Of a DNA stretch of 21,225 bases, positions 15,554 to 21,225 are shown in pieces; position 1 is the stretch's first letter, and every line of letters starts with the position of its first letter. Below the pieces are notes generated by a model. The model was not told the DNA's origin. It did not search any database and saw only the letters and a program-made list of their open reading frames with translations. This DNA is from a virus: IMG/VR virus record IMGVR_UViG_3300044635_002211, positions 1-21,225 of that record. One strand, given 5' to 3'. A program made the translations under genes and the position numbers.

Positions 15554-16291
15554 GTGAAGAACCAGACGATCGGTCGTATTCAAGACGCCATCGAAAATCT
15601 TTTTGAGCGCATGAAGTCTCGTTTTCTGGGCGTGCGACTGGTAGACAAGACGCTAACGATTACCGCCGATCGACCAGACCTGACGTTGGCGGGCATCGCT
15701 ACCGCCGCCGCAGCCGATGACGGCGCAAAAATGAGCCCCAAGACGCTATTGGGGATCGTCAATATCGCTGGATCGTATATGGATGCCGCCAAAGAACGCG
15801 CAAAGGCTGAGGTCATTCAGTATGTTTTGGCGGCAGAACAAGAGGGTCAGCCTACGGCCAGCGCCTTAGCGGGTAAGCTAACGGATGTCTGGAGTAAGGT
15901 GAGCCGAGACGTCATGCGGATTGCCGACACGGAGACCCAGCGTAGTCGCGCCACGGGGACGCTGGAAGGCATCACGATGCTGAACCTGCAGGCGGGCATC
16001 GATGATCCGACGGTGTTTTTTGTCGTCGTCCGCGACGGCCGGCGCTGCAGTGAATGCACGCGCCTGCATTTGATGCCCGATGGCATTACGCCGCGTGTCT
16101 GGAAGATGTCGGAGGTCGGAACTGGCTATCACACACGCGGCGAGAACAACCCGAAAGTCAATGGGCTTCATCCTCATTGCCGCTGTAGTCTCGCGACACT
16201 AATGCCCGGCTATGGTTTTGACGCCTCTGGCATGGTGCGCTTCGTTGGCCGGGACCACAACGAATACGCCAATCAAAGAAGCAGGTCCTGA
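15554..16291 (+). CDS. MuF-like head morphogenesis protein
   Basis: This 245-residue protein has the C-terminal signature of the Phage_Mu_F family: a Cys pair CSEC (Cys165, Cys168) within DGRRCSECTRLH, then GLHPHCRC (His206, His208, Cys209, Cys211), which probably bind one metal ion. The N-terminal 120 residues are helical and correspond to the portal-associated part of the family. MuF proteins are minor capsid proteins made next to the portal and packaged in small numbers; some carry C-terminal toxin domains, but none is visible here. The start is GTG at 15554 with GGAG at 15543-15546, two bases after the portal stop. The stop codon lies in a 14-base palindrome and abuts the stop of the opposing gene. 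Confidence 0.88.
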   Translation: MKNQTIGRIQDAIENLFERMKSRFLGVRLVDKTLTITADRPDLTLAGIATAAAADDGAKMSPKTLLGIVNIAGSYMDAAKERAKAEVIQYVLAAEQEGQPTASALAGKLTDVWSKVSRDVMRIADTETQRSRATGTLEGITMLNLQAGIDDPTVFFVVVRDGRRCSECTRLHLMPDGITPRVWKMSEVGTGYHTRGENNPKVNGLHPHCRCSLATLMPGYGFDASGMVRFVGRDHNEYANQRSRS

Positions 16292-16298
16292 TCAGGAC
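16285..16298. repeat. 14-base perfect palindrome at convergent stop codons
   Basis: GTCCTGATCAGGAC is a perfect palindrome. Its two central halves supply the TGA stop of the MuF-like gene on the plus strand (16289-16291) and the TGA stop of the small minus-strand gene (16292-16294). There is no T-run on either side, so it is not a standard terminator. It may simply slow both polymerases or be a protein-binding site. Confidence 0.5.
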
Positions 16299-16507
16299 GC
16301 CTTGGCGCGCTTAGTCGCCAAGACCTCCTGCTTGACGGCCATGTGGTAGCAGGCGGCTAATGTCGTCGAGAACTCGGAGACCGGCCCACGGCTTCCCTTT
16401 TCTCTGAAGGAAATGGTACCGTTGGGGCTGATGGTGACCACCAGCGGTCGCCCATTGATGATGACGTTGGTTTCACGGATAACGGGTTTTGTGAGTTGGG
16501 TTGCCAT
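16292..16507 (-). CDS. small leftward hypothetical protein
   Basis: This is a 71-residue protein, the only leftward gene within the head module. It has the look of a true protein. A basic, Thr-rich N-terminus is followed by a beta-hairpin pattern (NVIINGRPLVVTISPNGTISF), a polar turn (REKGSRGPVSEFS) and a C-terminal helix (TLAACYHMAVKQEVLATKRA). The ATG (16505-16507) has GCGAGG five bases upstream on the minus strand, and the stop abuts that of the MuF-like gene. No family is recognised. The layout (two strands, then a helix carrying an A-V-K-Q-E motif) is seen in small regulatory or DNA-associated phage proteins, but this is only a resemblance. A gene against the flow of late transcription may be a later insertion or a regulator of head genes. 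Confidence 0.65.
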   Translation of the reverse strand: MATQLTKPVIRETNVIINGRPLVVTISPNGTISFREKGSRGPVSEFSTTLAACYHMAVKQEVLATKRAKAS

Positions 16508-16515
16508 GACCTCGC

Positions 16516-16544
16516 ATGCTACAGCTACCCCGAGTGGCCGTCAA
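16516..16544 (-). promoter_or_regulatory. possible promoter of the small leftward gene
   Basis: On the minus strand, TTGACG (16539-16544), a 17-base spacer and TAGCAT (16516-16521) resemble a sigma70 promoter. The -10 lies only eight bases before the ATG, so the transcript would be nearly leaderless and the GAGG ribosome site would not be used. This weakens the case. Confidence 0.25.
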
Positions 16545-16559
16545 GAGGAATCTTTGCGG

Positions 16560-16712
16560 TATGCGATTTTTTTGGGAGTTGATCATAATCATACTACCGG
16601 GGAAATCCGCGATCTCCTCTGCCACCACTGCAACGCCGCCATCGGCCATCTGATGGAATCGCCTGAGTTGATGCGTTAGGCAGCAGAATACATCGAAAGG
16701 CATCAAAAATGA
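16560..16712 (+). pseudogene. remnant of an endonuclease VII-type gene
   Basis: The frame contains GVDHNHTTGEIRDLLCHHCN, the core of the T4 endonuclease VII (recombination endonuclease VII) family, with the HNH-like DHNH and the second zinc knuckle CHHC. It is followed by the family's typical helix AAIGHLMESPELMR. The first zinc knuckle (another CxxC before the core) is missing, and so is any sensible N-terminus. An in-frame TAG (16677-16679) interrupts the last helix, which would otherwise continue AAEYIERHQK to a TGA at 16710-16712 that overlaps the ATG of the next gene. TAG serves as a normal stop elsewhere here (for example at 10475 and 15551), so recoding is unlikely. The remnant probably derives from a once complete mobile or resolvase gene. 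A frame from 16413 exists, but its N-terminal part is antisense to the leftward gene. Confidence 0.7.
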
Positions 16713-19700
16713 CTGCGTTGTCTGAAAAAAGCAGCAGGTTGGTGGAAGGCTCTACGGGTCTGGTCATCGATGGTGTTTTCGCCAGCGAAGTCTGGGATTC
16801 CTCCGGTGAGGTGCTTGACATTGCGGGATGCGACATTTCCGAAATGGAAGAGGGGCGCGGTCTCGCCAACTACGAACATCGTAATGACGAGTCGACGGGC
16901 GCCACAAGTCAAGACATCGTAGGTCGCATCATTTATGCGCGCAAGATTTTCAATGAATCTGATTGTGAGGACGAGCGCCAGAAGATGTTCTGGAAGAAGG
17001 TCAAGGTCCCCTTCATCTACGGCATGGTTCGGCTTTATGACGGCGCTGGTCACCTGTCGGCTCAGGGCCTTGCGGCTCAGGTGCGGGACGCGGTGAAGAA
17101 CAAGGAGCAGATCCTTGTTCGGTTCTCGATCGACGGCAGCACATTGGAGCGCGACGGTAATCATCTCAAGCGCACGATCGCCCGCCGCGTTGCCCTGACC
17201 ATCAAGCCCTGCAACAAGACCTGTGACAGCGACCTCGTCGTTGACCCCAACGCCCCCGAGGGCTACGAGAAGAAGCCGAAGAAGCCGCTGGTGGAGTTGG
17301 TGAAGAAGGAACACCCGCTCTACGGCCGCCTCGGCTCCTCAGGCGAGATTGAGCAGGATGCGCCGGAGCAGCAGGCGCTCTGGAAGGCCCTGAAGGCCTC
17401 CAAGGAAGCAAAGCCGGCGGCCAAGAAGTCGGTGCTGCCCAAGGCCCCCAAGCCCCCGGCTCAGTGGGAATCGGAGGACGGCGTCGTCATCCCCCGCGCC
17501 GGCACTCCGGATCGCAGGCGCTGGGATACGGCCTATGAGAAGGCACTGAAGCAGCACTTTGGCGGCGGCAAGCCCATCCAGATCAATGTCGATGAGGCGC
17601 AGAGTCTGAATCCAGTCCGTAACTACGATCGTTACGCCATGTACGTTCAGATGGCGCAGCATGACAGGCTGCCGCCGGCCGTCGTCCGCCGCTCGGGCTC
17701 GGGCTGGGAGATCGTTGACGGCAATCACCGGCACTTTGCGGCCAAGAAGGCGGGCCTGAAGACCATGGACGCCATCGACATCACGGAATCGAAGGCGCGC
17801 AAGAGCGAACAGGAGACGGGCATGAAGAAGGCGATGGATGCGGGCATGGCCACTGGCTCGCCCTCTAGCCTTGTGGGCGGCGCGGCGCTGCAGCGCGAGG
17901 AGTTGGCGAAGAAGCTGGTGAAGCTGGCTCAGGACTACCATGAGTCCAAGGGCTCGATGCGCGACTTCCTCAAGTCTCAGCTGCCGGAAGTCAGCGACCA
18001 CTACCTCGATCACTTCACTGACCTCGCCACCGACATCCGCGCCCGCCTGCGCAAGACTGAGCCGCTGGCGAAGGCGCGCAAGAAGGCGGAAGGTGCTGGC
18101 GCGGAGGCTGCGGCTCCGGTTTCGGAGCCCGCGCCGGCTCCCAAGGCAGCTGCCGCCAAGGCGCCGAGGGCGCCCAAGAAGCCGGCCTTCACCGTTCGCG
18201 GCGAAGGAGTCAAGGCTTCGGGGCTTTCGGGTCCACAGATGGTGTTCAACGAGCACACGGGTCAGCTGAAGACCAAGAATGGCCACTTCAGTCTCTATAA
18301 CCCGGATGCGGATGGCGATTCTGGCGAGAAGTTCCGTCAGGTGTGGAACTCGCCTGAGGTTCGCCGCCAACACGACTACGCTGTCGGCAACTGGGTCAAG
18401 CTGAATCAGGCTCTCAAGCAGGGTCGTTTGCCTGAGGCAGTGCTGGCGACTTCGGTGGCCTTCTCGCAGCTGAGCCCCAACACGCCCGTTCCCGTTCACG
18501 AAATGATGTATTCGATTGACTCAAACACAATCTTGTACCCAGTGGGACAAGAACCCAAGAAGATCAAGGATTTCCGCAAAGGAGATTTGATCTTGGGCGT
18601 AGATTCTTTGGGAAATGTGATTGAAACTGAAGTTTTGGCCCTGCATGATCATGGTGATCTGATGGGCTATGAGATCACGTTTGAAAATGGTTACTCGATC
18701 ACGACTTCCAAGGATCACAAGTTCTTGACTCCTGCTGGCATGATGTCCATTGTGGACGTTGTGCGTTTCGGTGTGGAGGTCGTTTGTGGCAAGGAAGCAG
18801 AAGATCGGTGGCTGGCCAGCGAGATGCGGTCAGGTGTTTCCGACGGAGGTTCAGTTCAAGGCCCATCGAGTCGGTTGTGCGCAGTGCAAGGCGATGCGCC
18901 AGCAAGCACGCGCCGTCTCTGCTCGCGATTGGCATCGAAAAAATCCGGAAGCCGCGGCCCTGCTGCGGGAGAAGGCGATGGCCGCGAGTGCGGAGTGGCG
19001 ACGATTGAATCCGGATCAAGTGGCAGCGGGTCCCAGACGATGGCGCCAGGAGAATCCGGAGGCATGGGCGCAGCATCAAGCCTCGTGCTCTCTGGCGATG
19101 CAGGAGTGGCGACGGGATCATCCGGAGATGACTTCGAGGTTTCTTCGGCTGCTTGCTGCCGGTGCTGCTCGGTATCGGGCGGAGCACCCCGAACACTTCA
19201 TGGAGACAGCGAGGGCGCTGGGGGCGTGGCCGGACAAGCGAGGGAACCGCTCTCTGATGGAGGAGTGGCTTCGGTCTTCTGGTACGCTGACATGGCCGGA
19301 CGCTCAGATCCGTTGTCTTATGGACGAGCGCAAACAGGTGGACTTAGTGTCTCCAGATCACAAGATCTGGGTGGAAGTGGACGGAGTGCACCACTTCTTC
19401 CCGATCACGGCGACACCGGAGTGGCAGGCTCGTTTGGCCAAGACGCAGCTGCGAGACGCGATGTTGAAGGACGAGGCTCTGCGACGCGGCAATGTGACGT
19501 TGATTCGACTTTCCATGGAGTGCTTCAAGACCTGCAAGAGCAAGGAGATGAAGGCCCATTGGTTGGATCTGCTGAATCAGATACTCCAGTCGCCCTCTCC
19601 GGGGGTCTGGTGCTTCGGCGCGTTGTACAAGTCCGTACCGTGGGCATCAGCCGGATGTATGATCTTGAAGTCGCCCACCCTAAGCATAACTTCCTGCTCC

Positions 19701-21225
19701 CCTGCGGGATCGTGACGTCAAACTCCTACCTCCTCGATACCTTCAAGGAAAAGGGGATGGACATCCGCGACGCTCGTTTTGGATCTCCTGAAGTGAAACA
19801 GGATTGGATGTCGCGCGACCAACCCCATGCTTGGCCGCAGTCTTCGCGCGACTACTTCACCCAACAGATCGGCGATCTCGTCACCAATCAGCGTGACTCT
19901 ACCAAAACGGGGCGTCTGGCGGGTGAGCGCACTTCATTCATGCTTGCACACAATAAGTTCGCCAACATGGCACGATACGCTGATGCTCACCAGCACATGA
20001 AGGATCTGGTCTCACGTCACGGCGTTGATGGTCGTTCGGCCGTCGCTGAGTTGATGGGCAACAAGGGCAAAGCGGAGTTGTGGGAAGCGACTCGCAAGCG
20101 GGCGCTCGACAAAGGCAAGCCAGATCCGGGTCCGTTTCAGGGCCTGCACATTCCCGGTCTGGCCCCGAAGACCGCTCGTTTTGCCTACGCCATGCTTGGT
20201 GCCGGCAACTCGTTCGTGCCCGACACTCACTTCAGCCGCCATCTTTTTGGTCTCGACAAGGACAAGGACAAGCAGTCCATTCACCACATCCGAGACGACA
20301 TCTTGTGGAATCACAAGAACAGCGATCTGCTCTCGGCGATGGATCGCTGGTATTACCGCAATCATCCGGCCGTAAAGTTGATGCTTGAGCATCCTGAGTT
20401 TGGTTCTTACTTCAAGGACAATCCAGAGCAGGCAGTGTTCCCTGCCTTCTGGGGTCATTGGCTGTCGATCGCGCCCCATGAGCGGCTGATGGAACACAAG
20501 CGAGCGAACGTCGCTCATAATCAGGCGGCCAGCCATCGTCCGTTGTTCGATGAGGTCCAGCGCCTTTTGCAGGATCCGAAGGAGTCGCAGCAAACAGTTC
20601 CGGCCCGCGCAACGCCGCTGCCGGAATCGCCGGCGCCTCAGTCGAATCTGCGTTTTGGCTTCAAGAAGTCCGAGGAGTCGGGTCCGCTTATCGACCCGCG
20701 GCTGGCAGCGGCCCTTGTTCGTCACTGGATCAACCACCACGGCGAGGAAGAGGCTTCGTTCCGCTACTACTCGCAGTTGCTGCCGCTGCTGATGCACGGC
20801 TCGGAGAACGAGGACCCCATCCTCAAGGCCGAGAAGCTGTCAGTCGAAGTCCGCAACGCCGCGGCGCGTCTGAAGAAGGCCAACGGAAACCCTACTGAAG
20901 CCGCGCCGACGAGGGGCGAAGACCCCGCTGACTCGTCGCGGCATTCGCTGGGTTTGGCGCTGGAAAAGGATCTGGTTGAGCGCAACACCAAGCACATTGC
21001 TCCCGTCAAGGTCTCGGCCGCCGACGGCAGCGATCGCATCAACAATACGCCAGAGCAGAAGGCGTTGATCGACGGCGTGGACCTGAGCCGGAACCTGAAG
21101 GCCAAGCCTGTTCACGCCACTGAGTCGCTGACATCGCCAACACAGATGTGGATTCCGCATCCCGATGACAAGCGGTTGGTGCTTGTGAAGCATGGCCACG
21201 AGTGGTCGTATCCGCACATGGGGGC
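16709..21225 (+). CDS. giant fusion protein: protease-like, ParB-like, HhH-GPD-like; interrupted by an intein; partial
   Basis: A single open frame of 1505 codons runs off the right edge. Residues 1-195 resemble phage prohead maturation proteases: His57 in NYEHRND and Ser140 in VRFSIDGS are candidate catalytic residues, and the position after portal and MuF fits. Residues about 270-360 carry a ParB/sulfiredoxin-like segment (NPVRNYDRYAMYVQMA, then IVDGNHRHFAAKKAG, about 337-341). Ala/Lys/Pro-rich linkers separate the parts. Residues 602-1005 are an intein. After removal of the intein, SQLSPNTPVPVHEMMY joins SYLLDTF; further on, IPGLAPKTARFAYAMLG and PDTHFSRHLFG (Asp1172) resemble the hairpin and catalytic-Asp segment of HhH-GPD DNA glycosylases. 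The start ATG has AAGG upstream. Codon use is strongly GC3-rich apart from the intein. The product is probably a virion or prohead protein; domain functions are inferred. Confidence 0.8.
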   Translation, partial: MTALSEKSSRLVEGSTGLVIDGVFASEVWDSSGEVLDIAGCDISEMEEGRGLANYEHRNDESTGATSQDIVGRIIYARKIFNESDCEDERQKMFWKKVKVPFIYGMVRLYDGAGHLSAQGLAAQVRDAVKNKEQILVRFSIDGSTLERDGNHLKRTIARRVALTIKPCNKTCDSDLVVDPNAPEGYEKKPKKPLVELVKKEHPLYGRLGSSGEIEQDAPEQQALWKALKASKEAKPAAKKSVLPKAPKPPAQWESEDGVVIPRAGTPDRRRWDTAYEKALKQHFGGGKPIQINVDEAQSLNPVRNYDRYAMYVQMAQHDRLPPAVVRRSGSGWEIVDGNHRHFAAKKAGLKTMDAIDITESKARKSEQETGMKKAMDAGMATGSPSSLVGGAALQREELAKKLVKLAQDYHESKGSMRDFLKSQLPEVSDHYLDHFTDLATDIRARLRKTEPLAKARKKAEGAGAEAAAPVSEPAPAPKAAAAKAPRAPKKPAFTVRGEGVKASGLSGPQMVFNEHTGQLKTKNGHFSLYNPDADGDSGEKFRQVWNSPEVRRQHDYAVGNWVKLNQALKQGRLPEAVLATSVAFSQLSPNTPVPVHEMMYSIDSNTILYPVGQEPKKIKDFRKGDLILGVDSLGNVIETEVLALHDHGDLMGYEITFENGYSITTSKDHKFLTPAGMMSIVDVVRFGVEVVCGKEAEDRWLASEMRSGVSDGGSVQGPSSRLCAVQGDAPASTRRLCSRLASKKSGSRGPAAGEGDGRECGVATIESGSSGSGSQTMAPGESGGMGAASSLVLSGDAGVATGSSGDDFEVSSAACCRCCSVSGGAPRTLHGDSEGAGGVAGQAREPLSDGGVASVFWYADMAGRSDPLSYGRAQTGGLSVSRSQDLGGSGRSAPLLPDHGDTGVAGSFGQDAAARRDVEGRGSATRQCDVDSTFHGVLQDLQEQGDEGPLVGSAESDTPVALSGGLVLRRVVQVRTVGISRMYDLEVAHPKHNFLLPCGIVTSNSYLLDTFKEKGMDIRDARFGSPEVKQDWMSRDQPHAWPQSSRDYFTQQIGDLVTNQRDSTKTGRLAGERTSFMLAHNKFANMARYADAHQHMKDLVSRHGVDGRSAVAELMGNKGKAELWEATRKRALDKGKPDPGPFQGLHIPGLAPKTARFAYAMLGAGNSFVPDTHFSRHLFGLDKDKDKQSIHHIRDDILWNHKNSDLLSAMDRWYYRNHPAVKLMLEHPEFGSYFKDNPEQAVFPAFWGHWLSIAPHERLMEHKRANVAHNQAASHRPLFDEVQRLLQDPKESQQTVPARATPLPESPAPQSNLRFGFKKSEESGPLIDPRLAAALVRHWINHHGEEEASFRYYSQLLPLLMHGSENEDPILKAEKLSVEVRNAAARLKKANGNPTEAAPTRGEDPADSSRHSLGLALEKDLVERNTKHIAPVKVSAADGSDRINNTPEQKALIDGVDLSRNLKAKPVHATESLTSPTQMWIPHPDDKRLVLVKHGHEWSYPHMG
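18775..18779 (+). promoter_or_regulatory. internal Shine-Dalgarno for the nested endonuclease
   Basis: GGAGG lies six bases before a GTG at 18786 in the +1 frame. This is close to the ideal spacing, and it sits at the junction between the intein N-terminal splicing domain and its linker. It decides the start of the nested gene and argues for separate translation rather than fusion to the intein. Confidence 0.6.
18786..19715 (+). CDS. Vsr/EDxHD-like homing endonuclease nested out of frame in the intein
   Basis: This is a 309-residue protein encoded in the +1 frame relative to the intein. The GTG at 18786 has GGAGG at 18775-18779; its TGA (19713-19715) falls eight bases before the C-terminal splice point. 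Residues 14-34 form a small zinc finger (Cys14, His27, Cys31, Cys34). Residues 49-137 hold five repeats around [WY]-x3-[NH]-P-[ED] (W49, W71, W86, W108, Y130), probably DNA-contacting helices. Residues 155-245 match a Vsr-like nuclease: SLMEEWL (Glu159/160), KQVDLVSP (Asp186), IWVEVDGVHHF (Glu197, Asp199, His202/203) and LRDAMLKDEAL (Asp224). This agrees with the EDxHD homing endonucleases of phage introns and inteins. It would cut intein-less alleles and spread the intein. The last 25 residues, which overlap Hint block F/G, look non-native. Fusion by frameshift is an alternative. Confidence 0.8.
   Translation: MARKQKIGGWPARCGQVFPTEVQFKAHRVGCAQCKAMRQQARAVSARDWHRKNPEAAALLREKAMAASAEWRRLNPDQVAAGPRRWRQENPEAWAQHQASCSLAMQEWRRDHPEMTSRFLRLLAAGAARYRAEHPEHFMETARALGAWPDKRGNRSLMEEWLRSSGTLTWPDAQIRCLMDERKQVDLVSPDHKIWVEVDGVHHFFPITATPEWQARLAKTQLRDAMLKDEALRRGNVTLIRLSMECFKTCKSKEMKAHWLDLLNQILQSPSPGVWCFGALYKSVPWASAGCMILKSPTLSITSCSPAGS

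Larger units (their letters stand above)
18512..19723 (+). mobile_element. intein within the fusion protein
   Basis: This is a 404-residue in-frame intein. The N-terminal splicing block begins at Ser1 (base 18512): SIDSNTILYPVGQ, then IKDFRKGDLILGVDSLGNVI, and block B SITTSKDHKFLT with its conserved His. The C-terminal blocks are VGISRMYDLEV, HPKHNFLL and CGIVTSN, ending in Asn (19721-19723) before a +1 Ser. Joining the exteins gives HEMMY-SYLLDTF, a plausible continuous helix. The first residue is Ser rather than Cys, and the usual penultimate His is replaced by Ser, both known variants. About 270 residues between the Hint halves read as a Gly/Ser/Ala-rich linker without a domain, because the endonuclease is encoded in another frame of the same DNA. 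The exact N-terminal boundary is inferred; it could shift by a few residues. Confidence 0.85.

Noticed and set aside
16677-16679. TAG recoded as Gln, as in some large phages
   Set aside because: Several intact genes here (small terminase, portal, SbcD-like) end in TAG, so TAG is a normal stop in this genome.
16703-17314. 203-codon minus-strand frame
   Set aside because: It is antisense to the protease-like domain, with no ribosome site or motif.
17339-18499. 386-codon minus-strand frame
   Set aside because: It is antisense to the GC3-rich fusion gene; such frames arise easily opposite biased codons. The product is Leu/Arg/Ala-rich with no motif.
18699-19196. 165-codon minus-strand frame over the intein, as a third overlapping gene
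   Set aside because: It is Arg/Ser/Pro-rich with no motif; it is adequately explained as a shadow of the two plus-strand frames.
20012-20797. 261-codon minus-strand frame
   Set aside because: It is antisense to the C-extein of the fusion protein; no recognisable features.
1-21225. CRISPR array, tRNA or rRNA genes
   Set aside because: No spaced direct repeats, cloverleaf-like segments or rRNA-like stretches were seen on reading both strands; a computed scan would be needed to be certain.

Overview
The window is a piece of a double-stranded DNA tailed bacteriophage genome (Caudoviricetes-type), moderately GC-rich. The evidence is an almost unbroken run of phage genes: small and large terminase, HK97-type portal, a MuF-like head protein and a prohead-protease-like protein. 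These are preceded by a recombination/transcription block: an SbcC/gp46-like ATPase, an SbcD/gp47-like nuclease, a UvsW-like helicase and a divergent sigma factor. A phage chaperonin (GroEL-like) is also present. Nothing identifies the host beyond it being a bacterium. No tRNA, rRNA or CRISPR array was seen.

Layout. Bases 1-4509 form a leftward unit, read from right to left: a 98-residue unknown, a GroEL-like chaperonin, a small zinc-ribbon protein, and an SbcC/Rad50-like ATPase cut by the left edge. Bases 4510-4884 are a divergent control region with an AT-rich core, GC-rich palindromes and a good leftward sigma70-type promoter. Bases 4885-16291 form a tightly packed rightward unit: P-loop protein, helicase, sigma factor lacking region 4.2, candidate GroES-like protein, SbcD-like nuclease, unknown, small terminase, large terminase, unknown virion-like protein, portal, MuF-like protein. 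At 16292-16507 there is one small leftward gene. It is followed by a remnant of an endonuclease VII-type gene. From 16709 past the right edge runs a very long fusion protein: protease-like domain, ParB-like domain, and a domain with an HhH-GPD-like motif.

The most unusual object is at 18512-19723. The fusion protein is interrupted by an intein (Hint blocks at both ends, all in one open frame, with exteins that rejoin sensibly). Inside it, in the +1 frame, lies a complete 309-residue homing-endonuclease-like gene. That gene has its own Shine-Dalgarno sequence, GTG start and stop, a Vsr/EDxHD-like nuclease domain and five W-x3-[NH]-P repeats. The endonuclease is therefore not fused to the intein, as is usual, but nested out of frame within it. 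In the intein frame the same DNA encodes a Gly/Ser/Ala-rich linker.

How the parts fit: the leftward promoter probably drives chaperonin and SbcC expression. The rightward unit joins replication/recombination (helicase, SbcD), a phage sigma factor and DNA packaging/head assembly. The SbcC and SbcD partners, and the GroEL and candidate GroES partners, sit on opposite strands on either side of the control region.
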